From: Chlorokybus atmophyticus
Lineage: Eukaryota; Streptophyta; Chlorokybophyceae; Chlorokybales; Chlorokybaceae
Direction: 5' to 3'
Length of the DNA stretch: 38,693 bases
NCBI GenBank assembly: GCA_009103225.1
Contig: RHPI01002262.1
Location: 626,538-665,230, forward strand
Positions 8,145 to 18,629 of this stretch are shown here, piece by piece (position 1 is the first letter of the stretch; each line of letters begins with the position of its first letter). The notes under the pieces are model-generated. The model saw nothing but the letters and a program-made list of their open reading frames with translations, was not told the DNA's origin and made no database searches. The translations under genes were made by a program, and so were the position numbers.

Positions 8145-11100
8145 ATGCAATGCCTTGCTACAACTGAGCTATGTACGCAATGCAGCTCCACAATCAGCAT
8201 CAACTGCAGAGTGCGTGTAAGAGCTCAGCTGCGCAACTGGTGCCGTTTGCAGAGTGTGCATTGCGCTTTGGACATGATGCATTGCGGTTTTGAGCTCGTG
8301 CGTCCTTGCGTACAACCTCAGAATGGTCTTATCGTGTGCATGCCCACAGATGCATGTGCATGTACGTGTGGACGTGTACGTATGCGCGTGCGCACATGCA
8401 TGCATGCGCATGCAACTGTGTTCACCCACCCCTCTTTTCCAACGACACAACTGTCTCGCACGCTCAATTGCAAGGTTGCTGTGAACAATGTAGCACACAC
8501 ACGCATGCGTGCCTGCATACATGCACACGCACACATACTGTTGGTTACCAATCCATTTGCTTGACTCACCATTATCAGTGTGTTGATTGCTTACCAGCCA
8601 TGCACTCGACCCCGATTGCAACGATCACGCACGGTCGCATGCAAAGCAAGACTGGATGAAGGCAGCTCTGCGAGCTCAACGGAGACAGATTATGAGTGGG
8701 GAGGGAACTCCTTGGGGGTGAGTAGCATGATTTGTAGTCATCTGATGGTCAGCACTCAGCTGCATGTGGCTTGACTGTTCCAAATAAAGGCGTGTCTCTA
8801 GAATCACACAGTACACACATGCAAGCATGCACGCACAAGCGCATGTACACACAGGCATGCACACAGACACACGCATGCATCCACGCACCCACCAATACAC
8901 ATTAGCGCAGGTGGGTTACGCGACATTGTTTGCTTTTCTAGGCTTGGCACCGCTGCTCCCAAAGTATGACTGGAGCGCACCGCTTTATTTCATCTCTGTG
9001 GCCTCTTTAGCCATATTTGTTGGCAGCCACCGCAGGTCAGTGTGCTATCTTTATTACGGAGCTAATTGCAGTATCACACCAGTTTGTGTTTGGGTATGCT
9101 TGGGATTTACTTGTGGTAGCATTACCGCATATGTGTGCATTGCAACCGTAAAGTCAATCCACTGTATGCGTTGTCATTGTGTGTTCTTGAATGCAGCTTA
9201 AAGCAGCAAAAGTGGCAACGCCTATCATTCTCGGATGGCCTGCTCGCACCAGTCGCAGCGTCATTTACGCTCGCATCACTGTACTTTCTTCTCAAGTTCT
9301 TGCCCACCTTGGACATAAGGTAAGAGCATACTGTGTACGCCAACATGCTCGCATCGTATGTCACAAAGTGAACAAACGTTTTGCATGTTGTGGTTAGAGC
9401 ATTTCTCCAAGCTTACTTTGTGCTACTGGGCACTGTCGCGGTCACCGGCAATGTTGGCACGGCGCTCGCAGCCTGGACGCGCCCACTTAGCCTACCTACG
9501 TGGGATGTCCGTAAGTATGCTCGCACACTTTCACGCACAAACCCACACAGACAGGGGCGTGCATGCACATGCATACGGACACAGCTGCACATGCACGCAT
9601 GCAGGCACTCACATGCGTGCGCCCACATGCACTGGCACGTGCATGCAAGTGCGCGTGTGAGAACTTGTAGCCGGATGTGCCCACTTAGCCTTCCTACGTG
9701 GGATATTCGCAAGTGGTCACGCATACACGCTCACACGCACAAACCCGCTTGCACACACACACAAAGGCACGCAGTCATGCACACGCACACGAAGCTGTAC
9801 ACACACGTACGGGCGCGCACATGCACTTGCATGTGCACAAATGCATGGATGCCAAGCAACATGCAGTGCGCATGCATCTGCGCATCGTTGTGTCATGCAA
9901 AGCTGGAATTGGGTGGCAGAATTCCCAAAGTGGCTTGTGTATGATGATGATAACGAGGAAGGCGACAAGAAGGAAGTCACCACAACACTCAGATTGACCG
10001 ACTTCATTGCGCTGGCTGTCGGAGTTGGCGTTGCCTTCGCAAACTTGCAAAGCGGCGGGGACTTCACTGTGAACAATGTCATAGCTGTCTGCATCGCATC
10101 CGACATCCTGCAGCTCTTGTCCATTGGCAGGTAAGCAGCATGGTTGGTCATTTAGCTACCTGCATCATAAATTAAACCTACATCGCAAGTGTGCCATGTA
10201 TGTTTGCATAATGATGTTGTGTAAGGATATATGGCGTTTGCAAAGATGTGTGTGCTTGCCAATAGTTGTACATGTGCATGTGCACGCACATACGTACACA
10301 TTGTTGCCTTAAAGCTAGCTATGCGCGTGTGTGTAGCCTGGATTGAGTTGCGAGATTTTGTCTCTTGCATGTTTAGGAAGCCATTAGGTTGCAATCGTAT
10401 GTGCGTAAATGTATATGTGTGCATGTGTATGCCTGGACATACAGTGCACATGCATGTACTTATAAACTGGACTTGCAGCTTTGGCACTGCGGCGGTGATG
10501 CTCAGTGGGCTCCTCCTATACGACGTCTTTTGGGTGTTTGGCTCTCCCTCAGTGTTCGGCGAGAGCGTGATGGTTGCGGTGGCCACGTCGGACGCTTTTG
10601 AAGGCCCGATCAAGCTTATATTCCCCTCTGCGATGGTCAACGCGAAGCTGCGATACTCCCTCCTTGGCCTCGGCGATGTCGCCATCCCGGGACTGCTCGC
10701 GGCTCTGCTGCTTCGCTTTGACCGATGGCGCCACCAGCAGGTATGTTGGTGCTGTGCCCCCATCTGAGATATCAAGATCATAAGTACATGCGTGCCAGTG
10801 GTTGTTAGCTTGTGCGCTACTACCGTACACCATAACACATGCGCATACAAGCACACATGCACGCACATACATACAGACATGAACACAATGTTGGTGTACG
10901 GTATGCCTCCTCGCACAAGTGTTTTCAACTACGAGTTCAACAACTACTGTTTATATGGCAAGCTTTCCCATGCATGACTTTCATGTGTGCCTTTGTGCAT
11001 AAACTACATGTACTGGGTCAGCTCACACCTAGTGTGCTATTGCATCAGGGCTACGCCTCCTCCTCAACCTCACGTGTTGATGACGACGATACCAGCGCCT

Positions 11101-11327
11101 CTCAAAGCAAGCTCTACTTCTACACGTGCTTCTCATCTTACGTCCTCGGCCTGGTCCTGACCACCGTCATCAACAAGTACACCAACGCCGCGCAGCCCGC
11201 CCTGCTGTACCTGGTGCCGGCCACGCTGTGCAGCACGCTCGCGCTGACGCTCGTGCGCAAGGAGACCCGGCTGCTGTTTGGGTACCAAGACGCCAAGCCT
11301 GAGACTGAAACAGATGAGGTGAAGTAG
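8145..11327 (+). CDS. Signal peptide peptidase (presenilin-type GxGD aspartyl protease), 8 exons
   Basis: An intramembrane aspartyl protease of the SPP/presenilin family, 434 residues. Exons: 8145-8216, 8598-8717, 8911-9035, 9197-9319, 9398-9510, 9920-10130, 10479-10740, 11049-11327; all phases agree. The catalytic aspartates are D270 in LLLYDVFWVF and D321 in LLGLGDVAIPG; the PAL motif is at 392-394 (QPALLYLVPA). VGSHRS, AYFVLLG and APIKLIFP-like blocks (here GPIKLIFP) also match SPPs. About nine membrane segments are expected. Instead of a plain N-terminus, exons 1-2 give about 60 residues rich in Cys, Arg, Ser and Thr with TVACKA, resembling a plastid or mitochondrial transit peptide. The start ATG 8145 is supported only by frame and splice phase. 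Loop residues 352-363 are Asp/Ser-rich. A DDD and EE-rich insert follows residue 190 (YDDDNEEGDKKE). Confidence 0.93.
8335..8420. repeat. Alternating purine-pyrimidine tract in SPP intron 1
   Basis: Nearly continuous TG/CA/CG alternation (TGCATGTGCATGTACGTG and similar) over about 85 bp with nested GCATGC palindromes. Similar tracts recur in many introns of this window. Confidence 0.7.
9481..9749 (+). repeat. Direct duplication of an SPP exon end within its intron
   Basis: The last 30 bp of exon 5, its donor and about 35 bp of intron (9481-9545) recur at 9679-9749 with an offset of 198 bp. Exon-derived GCCCACTTAGCC and CTACGTGGGAT are kept, but the donor GTAAGT has become GCAAGT. The copy cannot splice in frame as an additional exon, so it looks like a decaying partial duplication. 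The spacer is TG/CA-rich simple sequence. Confidence 0.8.
9545..9860. repeat. Long CA/TG/CG alternating tract in SPP intron 5
   Basis: About 300 bp dominated by CACATGCACGCATGCA-like sequence, interrupted only by the duplicated exon fragment at about 9679-9720. It has strong purine-pyrimidine alternation. Confidence 0.7.
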
Positions 11328-12158
11328 ATAGAGTAGTAGGTTGATAGCAGGTACAATATAGTGACATTCAATCTGAGCAGTGTGCAGCGGGATGTAGCGA
11401 GTGAGTTTGTGCGTGTCAGCACAAGTAGTTGGGTGTGGGGCAGAAAATAGTTGCGTATAAGCAGTAACTACTGCCAATATCAGCTGAGTGTGTATGCGCA
11501 AAGCTCTATGCTCTGCTCGGTATAATGCCTCCCTCACTTGTATGTATGTTCGAACTGCCCAAAGTATTTGCGTGTAGAGTGAAGAACAGGGCTTTTGCAG
11601 GTTGAAGCAAACAGGGCTTGGCTCTGGCGGTTACATGGTACAAATGACACCATGTAGACAGATTACCAGGAACAAGGGCTCAGCCTCTAGGAAAGCAGGC
11701 TTATTTGTGAAGTGTACAAGCTCAACGGCACTCGCCTAATGAATCGTGTCCCCAAGTCCAACTGGCATGCAGTACGTGTCACGCGAGGTACATCCAGGTT
11801 AGCACTAACAAGTCTCTTGATAGTGCAGGATGTCAGCAACAAAAACACAAGGCATGCAGAAAGGGTTGGCCCGATCTCAATCTGCACTTGAACAGAGACA
11901 TGCGACTGATAATCTCATCTCTGTCAACAATCAATCAGAACTATAAGCTAAGAACTCACCACATGTGCGCACCCAGCTTGTAGACACGAATTACGAATGC
12001 AGGCACAGCGCCAAAAAGATGTGTACGTGAGCATGGCATGAGCATGGCATTGCCAACCCCCGTGTTCTGAAGTGCACTGCGATGAGGATATGTGCCTAGC
12101 TGCAAGTGAAAGCGAGTACTACACTTCACACACTGCAATAGCAGGCTAGCTGACGAAC
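11328..12158. other. Convergent 3' region of SPP (+) and GT34-like (-) genes
   Basis: The two stop codons face each other across 831 bp. No open frame with family resemblance is seen; the stretch should hold both 3' untranslated regions. I cannot assign poly(A) signals with confidence. Confidence 0.5.
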
Positions 12159-14888
12159 CTAGACACTGATGGCGACTCGAGACACCCACGCAATCTTGTC
12201 AGGAGATTCACCAGGGTACTCCTTGAACTTCAGGTATAACATTCTATACTTGTCTGCGTCTCGGCCAGCCGCGTGCACCACGAAGGGACTTGGCTCGTGA
12301 CTTTCGCAGTAAGGAATCTCAAGCCAGCAGTTCATGTATCGATACGGTATTATTACCTGCACAACATGCTCCATATGAGCTTAATGCATGACATGCACGC
12401 ACACGCACTCTTGGTGGTGAGGGAGCGAGGGAGGAAGTGCATGCGCGCGCACTCCCTCACCACCAAAGGCACACTCATTATGTACACTCATCACAGATCC
12501 CTCACAGCATATTCGCGCTTGAAAAAACACCATGTTCTGAGTAAAACTTACACACACAACACTTGTCACAGATCGCGCCCGATCCTAGACACAATGTACG
12601 CATATTGTTTTGTGAACAAACAACAAGGATAGACACCACTGAGCACACGGATGCACACCCCAACAGTACACTCACATCTCCCTCCCCCTCCCCGCGCCTC
12701 CGTCGCCCACACATACACACGCACGCCTGCGCGTGCGCGCACACACACAGCACACACACGTTGCAAGCTCTGCGCACTTACAGCATATTTAGAAAAGGCT
12801 TGAGGATGCTCGTAGCGGTAGTCGAGAAGAGCCTGCTGCTCCCACCACGCGTGCTCTATATCTGACCTGCAAGTTGACATGCTTTTGTTCCCCGACTCAA
12901 TGCCTTACAATACCAACGATACGCATTCAGTACAGCAAGCAACCAGCATGCATGAAGCAGCCTCTACTTACGGGAAGTCGTTGTACAGCGATCGCAGCAT
13001 TGATAGCGACCACTTGGAGTTGCGAATGAGAAACACGCCCGTGTTGATGGAAGCCGCCGCCGTCACGGGGCTTACAGAGAACACGGGATTATCAAAGTCT
13101 GATGTGAGAATCAAATCCTTGCCAACGCTGGAGTAGCCTGGGAGGTTGAGGAACTTCTCCAACCTGTGACACTTCAATGAGTCTGATAACATGCACACAA
13201 AGACACAAACGCATGCACAAGCACACACGCACGTGTGTACACGTTATGCATATGTGTGTGCGTGTGATCCATCAACAAAGCAACAGCTCAATAACCATGC
13301 TTGAGGTGGTTGGTGATGGTAATGATGTGTGCATGCACACATGCGCATGTGCATACGCGCGCGCAAAAGAGTGCAAGACACAGACACACACAGGCGCAAG
13401 ACGGTTGCCAAGGCTCATAACCCTTACTTGACGTCGTGGTTGGTGATGATGGCGTCAGCGTCCATGAAGAGAACCCACCCGTCCGTAACCCGTGGCAGCA
13501 GCATCAACAGCGCAGGAACCTTACCCCAAGCCAGCTGCACACACAACAACCACAAGCAACAGTTAGTACACATGCTAATATGTGTTCGCATCATACATCA
13601 AAACCCTTTGTGATGTCGTGAAGGCCTTCAGCATGCATGGAGAAGGCTACATTAAGTAGGGAGTGTTATCAATACCAACCGGGCGAAGCGGGTCAGGCGT
13701 GGCGTTCAGCTCACAATATCGATAGCCGTGCCTCGCCGCATAGAAAAGCCGGTTGCGCCTAAGCCTGGTTATGTACACCTGCATGAACAACAAGCACCAT
13801 CCAGCATAAGGGGGTGGATGGAGAGACAACTCCTCTTCACAATGCATGCATGGTAGTAAAATCAAGTTTGCCTGGACCAGGTTTGCCAAGTGTGTGTTAC
13901 TAATGGTGTTAGTTGGCATTTAGTTGAACTGCATCATCGCATTGTCACCTGGCTGATGTTGGTTTGCAGTGTCAGGATGGTGAACCTGCCCATTCCAACG
14001 CACATGCTTGTAGGCCGATCGATCCACGACTCGACCAGGCTCCAAGTCTCTGAGACTGGCAGGGTTTCACCGCATGCGAAGGGCAATGTCTCCATGAAGC
14101 TGCAGGCACACATCAAGGGAGGGAGAAAGTTGACTGCAACATGACTTGCAATGCTGCACTGGTCGCAGCTGCAAAGCTGTGCATGTAACGTGCACTATGC
14201 ACATGCTTGTGTCCTGGCTTGATACATGAAGGTCTAATGTGCAAGGAACGACTGCTTGCGCGGTTGTCCTGAGTGTATTTCAACGCACCGCGTACACGCG
14301 TGTAGCGCGAACAACAAACGCGGCTGCTCGTGCATGCAAAGGCAATTACCAGAGTCGGGCGTGTTGCATAATGCGGCACAGGAGAGCACAGTGCCTGACA
14401 GTGTAGTGGGACACAGTGCAGCACAGAACACTGGGATGCACGTACGCAACGTGCTCGTGTGGTCCAATATGGCTGCATGTGTAAGAGTTGAGCAAAGTTC
14501 AACTAATTGCACGCTGGTGATGTTGATGCTGATGATAGTGGTGGTGGCGGTGATGGTGCTTACAGCATGATGATACGAGCTGGCTTGCTGCACCAGCATG
14601 CAACGGCGTGCATGGCACTTGCTTGGGGTCATCGGCGTGCGTGGCAACGGCGGAGCGGCGGGCGCCAGCCATGAAGGCGGCGATGACAGCGACGGTGAGC
14701 AGGACGGTGAAGGCCACTGCCTGGAGCAGCACCACCGCCACATGCCTGGCAGAGCTCCTGCTGTGGCCCCCACCTCCTCCTCCTTGTCCACCTCCTCCTC
14801 CCCAAACCCTAGCCTGCTGCCCTGGCCTGGCCTGCACGCCAGCCTGCTGATCCAGCTCTACCTCAGCTCTACCTGTAGCATGCTGCAT
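12159..14888 (-). CDS. GT34-like type II membrane glycosyltransferase, 7 exons (copy A)
   Basis: A Golgi-type glycosyltransferase of 365 residues; donor sugar and acceptor unknown. Exons on the minus strand: 14888-14623, 14099-13949, 13778-13680, 13534-13428, 13163-12972, 12866-12782, 12356-12159; phases 2,0,0,2,2,0. A Gly-rich cytoplasmic tail precedes one membrane anchor (about residues 50-74, HVAVVLLQAVAFTVLLTV). The luminal domain has RRNRLFYAARHGYRYCEL, the DxD metal/sugar-nucleotide motif at 197-199 (FMDADAIITN), NTGVFLIRNSKWS and a late VVHAAGRDADKYR. These are GT34 hallmarks (xyloglucan xylosyltransferase / MNN10 family). Intron 1 appears to use a GC donor (AA/GCAAGT), the only choice giving the right phase. 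The paralogue starts 216 bp away on the opposite strand. Confidence 0.9.
13195..13380. repeat. CA/TG-rich simple-sequence tract in GT34-like copy A intron
   Basis: Two blocks of CACACGCACGTGTGTACACG-type and GTGCATGCACACATGCGC-type alternation flank a short unique segment (about 13268-13322) within the intron between exons 4 and 5. Confidence 0.6.
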
Positions 14889-15104
14889 TCATGCTGCTAA
14901 CCACTTTCAACGCCGCCAACGCCGATCACGCCAACGACGACGCCGACCATGAGGACAACGACACGCACGCCTCCATCAACCAGCTGCTCAAGCAAGCCTA
15001 CAAACCTCTGCTGCCGCCGCCGCAGGAGGATGCCACAGGCATACGCACAGGCAACGGTGAGCTATGGCCGTTGCTAACAATGCACAGTTGTGGGGTTGCT
15101 GGGC
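14889..15104. promoter_or_regulatory. Short bidirectional promoter region between GT34-like paralogues
   Basis: 216 bp lie between the two divergent ATGs. The region is GCC/GAC-triplet rich and is open in one plus-strand frame from 14891, with a donor-like ACG/GTGAGC at about 15056. A short upstream exon of copy B is therefore conceivable, but its phase does not fit a join to 15105. No TATA motif is obvious. Confidence 0.5.
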
Positions 15105-17785
15105 ATGGCGCTGGGCGGCGGCGGCGGCGGCGGCGGCGGAGGCGGAGGTAGAGGTGGGGCTGGGGGTGGGGTGAGGTGGGTGTCGTCGGGTAGGTTGCTG
15201 TCGGCGGCGCTGCAGGTGCTGCTGGGGGCGTCCCTGCTCAGCACCGCCGTGGCGCTGGCGTTCGTGGCAGGGGCGAAGCTGTCACTCACCACAGGCGAGA
15301 AAGAGCTCATAAGGTAGGCTGTGTCGCTGTTTAATGATGCTTGTAGTTGGGAGCTTGCGTGAGGCTGTCTGCCTCAATGTGTTGCTGCAAGCTCGCAGTT
15401 TGCAAGCAAACCTGGTTCTTTGCTTGTAGGTCATAACAGTGCCGTCATGCACGCTTCAACTTCATTGTGCATGTTGTGAGTTCTGTATACATGCTTGCAC
15501 AGGCAGTAAGCAGCGCATCAAACAAGTTAGCGAAAGCAACTGTCTTGTGCACACATTACGCTGTAGCCAGATTGGTGCACTCTTCAAACTCTCATTTGTC
15601 CTATGGTTGTGTGGGCTTGTGCAGGTTGTGTTGACTGTGTATACACGTACGTTCAGACTTTCACGCTGTTGATATGTGGGCGCATACAAAGCGTTATGGT
15701 GTGGACTGACATGTGCCGCATGTCTTCATAGCATCCGTATGCTTACAACGTACAAGTTGCCAAGTGTAGCACGAGTGAGTGAGATGGTAGCAAACAACAG
15801 CCTTGAAAGCCAATTGAAAAGATGATCTAAGCACTCACTTCCAACTACCATGCAGAGAGTTTGCCGAGCGGCACTTTGCAGCACCGCAATCAGCAAGCAC
15901 GGTTTCTCGCCAGTGCTTCAATGCGCCAGGAGAGATAAGCTGGCAGCTTGTGGAACGCTGGATATCAAAGCCGTGGTCGCTTTGCTTCGGGGAAGGGAAG
16001 GACTTCACCATCTTGACTGCCCACAGCGGGCTGCCTCTGGTGCGTGTGCCAATGTATGCATGCACATACGCTTGTATCAGTTTGCGTGGGGATATGGCAC
16101 ACAAACCAATAGTACATCTGTACAGGCATGCAAAACTACGCACATGCATTGACATACATGTGCGCGCATGGCTTCTTTTGCTTGTATAAGCCTGCTGTGT
16201 GCCCACCTTGCACATAGTGCATTTGGTTGGCATGCTCCTGTGCGCACTCATCCATGCACCTGCACCGGCACGCACGCACGCAAGCGGGCACCAACACATG
16301 CGTGCGTGTGTCTACATTTGCAGTCACTGGCAACTGTGCATGTGTGCGCACCCACTGGCATACTTTATGCGCAAACCAACGTGCGCACGCGCACATGTGC
16401 GTATGCATGTCGACACGCACACACATGCGGACAGACGCACATGCACGCGTGCACCGCCACATGCACAGTTTCATGCAAGCGCACAGATACATGTCCATGT
16501 GTGTACGCTTTCAAAGGCTGTATAGGTGTTGATGGCTTGTTTTGGCCAGCTGTATGTGCAGAAGATGAGGCGCAATCGTCTTCACTATGCAGCGCAGCAC
16601 GGGTACCGCTACTGTGACGTGGACACCCAACCAGACCCTTCACGCCCGGTATGCTAGTCTCGCTGCATGGCTGCATGAACACGTGCAAGCAACAATGTCA
16701 TTGCTTTTCTGCTTGCCAGCATACCACTCAAGGTGTAATATTCATTATCGTGGCATGCACAGGTCGAACCAATTACAGCACTACCAACCGTAACACATGA
16801 CAGCATACCATTGAGACAACAAGCACACACGTAATGGTATGCTACATTACATGCTTGGTGTCAATGTGTGCTCATTGAGACCTTTGCTTTGCCAGGTACA
16901 ATGGGCCAAGGTCACCTCCCTCTTGATGCTTCTTCCACACGTCAAGGACGGTTGGGTCGTAAACATGGACGCCGACACGTTCATCAGCAACGGGTCACAC
17001 AGGTACCTTTGCACATGAATGGGTGGTGAGTTTCTAGACAACACAATGCTTGATGCTCTTTGCTTGTGGCTCTCTCTAGAGCAGGCTGGAAGAGCTGACT
17101 GAGCTGCAAGGACACAACCTCACAAGCAAAGACATGATTGTGACCAGTGGGCTGGGCAGCAGCCAAGAGCAGGAGAAAGAGGACTCAGCTTATCTGGACC
17201 TAAGCTCACTTGATACTGGAGTGTTTCTCATACGTCGCACAAAGTGGACACTCGCTATGCTGCGCTCGCTCTACACTGACTCTCCGTACGTATAGTGTGC
17301 TGAACAGCGCGCGCGCGCACACACATGCACACACGCGCCTGCATGTGCAAGTGTGTGTGCATGGGGTCGCGCCTAAGGTGATCTGTTGCCACATGGGCGC
17401 TATCGTGTTAAGGTTGATCTGTCATGCAGGGGGCCACTTGCACACAAGTGGAACTTTGACGAGGCATTGAAAGAGTTTCAGTGGGTGCGTCCACTCGGCT
17501 TTGCAGCGCACATGGAGGTACGGGCAACGGGAATGCAGCAGTTCTCTTCTTATGCCAGATGCGTCAGATCACACAACACCAACTCTGCTGCAGGTTGTTC
17601 CCAACACCCACATGAACTGCCCTTACCATCTCTGCCGTGACCGCAAACCTCTACCTTTCATCATGCACGCGGCCGATGGGCATCCGATCAACAAGTACAA
17701 CAGCCTTGCGGCGGTCTTGACGGAGGTGCCCGGCGTTGGGCCTTCACGCATGGCCTGGGATCAAAGCACGCTGTTTAGCGATTGA
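15105..17785 (+). CDS. GT34-like type II membrane glycosyltransferase, 7 exons (copy B)
   Basis: Paralogue of the 12159-14888 gene, 359 residues. Exons: 15105-15313, 15856-16039, 16550-16648, 16896-17002, 17085-17285, 17430-17517, 17594-17785. Intron phases 2,0,0,2,2,0 are the same as in copy A, and exons 3 and 4 have the same lengths (99 and 107 bp). A poly-Gly tail (GGC repeat) precedes the anchor LLSAALQVLLGASLLSTAV. Luminal motifs are RRNRLHYAAQHGYRYCDV, DxD at 189-191 (NMDADTFISN), LDTGVFLIRRTKWT and IMHAADGHPINKY. Intron 1 uses a normal GT donor (AG/GTAGGC). Sequence divergence between the copies is large in the tail and exon 2 and smaller around the DxD and the DTG/NTG segment. Substrate is unknown. 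Confidence 0.9.
15114..15149 (+). repeat. GGC/GGA triplet repeat coding poly-Gly
   Basis: A run of GGC followed by GGA/GGT triplets directly after the start codon of copy B encodes about 12 glycines. Copy A has an independent, interrupted Gly-rich tail, so a flexible cytoplasmic tail seems tolerated. Confidence 0.8.
16225..16500. repeat. CA/TG/CG alternating tract in GT34-like copy B intron 2
   Basis: About 275 bp of GCACGCACGCAAG-, TGTGCGCACCC- and GCACACACATGCGG-like sequence within the 16040-16549 intron. It is the same sequence style as in the SPP and copy A introns. Confidence 0.6.
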
Positions 17786-18629
17786 TGAATCACGTTGGAG
17801 TTGCATTGGCTACACATAGCAGTCTTGGTGCATCTTGTCAACAACTTGTTGAGCTTGGCATCAGGTGTAGTTGCAGCGAGCATAAGTGTTACCTGGTTGG
17901 CTGGCGCAAGCGCAGTGCATGTATCTGGGTGTAGGGAGACAGGCTAGCTGTGTATCGTAGGCATGCCAACTGGTTGGTTTCCTTGACTGGCTATGGAAAA
18001 TCGTTCTCGTAGTAACAATGCGCCTGCAAGCATAGTTTCACATCGTGTTTGTCTGCTCAATGCTTGTTAACCCTACTCACCCATTCTTGTTGACCTCCAG
18101 CAGCAGGTGGTGTGACAACTTGCACATTGGCAACACATCTGAATGACATACACAGTGTAGTGCTTTGGACTCTTGTACAGTTACAAGCAAGTGCGCCGCT
18201 TTGCTAGCGGAGCATGGTGAGAGAAGCAAACCAACCTGCAACCAATGCCTGGTTGTGAGCACAGCCACAGGCAGTGTCGCGCTGAGACATGTCCGGGTCG
18301 CACGTTTGAGACGTTTTTGTTCTGTCAACGTTTCGACATTTCAACAGCAAATTCACCCAAAAAGGCATTCGTGTCACATCTGAAGCATTGATGCACCACT
18401 TGCACTGTACAGTTGTACAGCTTCAGCTACATGTGCGCAAGTATACCAGTGTAGCGTAGTGCATTAAACTCGATAAGTAGCCAAACTGTACAATCATGCC
18501 TGGTAACAACTGCTGGGACAAGTGCATGCGAACCTATATACAATGAACGCACACGCATCAAGCAGTTGGGTGCCGCATCGATGCAGGCAAGCGCTCTACG
18601 TTTGATGTCTCACCAACTTCTTTTTTCTC
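17786..18629. other. Convergent 3' region of GT34-like copy B (+) and PEBP (-)
   Basis: No coding pattern is recognisable between the two convergent stop codons. Short GTACAG/CTGTAC repeats occur around 18405-18425. Confidence 0.5.

Noticed and set aside
8145-8659. Several overlapping His/Cys/Thr-rich frames around 8150-8660
   Set aside because: They come from CA/TG alternation, which is open in many frames; only 8145-8216 and 8598-8717 are retained as exons.
10152-10928. 258-codon minus-strand open frame
   Set aside because: It is antisense to SPP exons and introns; the plus strand carries the conserved protease motifs.
14891-15151. Open frame with Asp/Asn-rich sequence between the GT34-like genes
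   Set aside because: Runs into a poly-Arg reading of the GGC repeat in another frame than copy B; no phase-compatible join to copy B exons was found.
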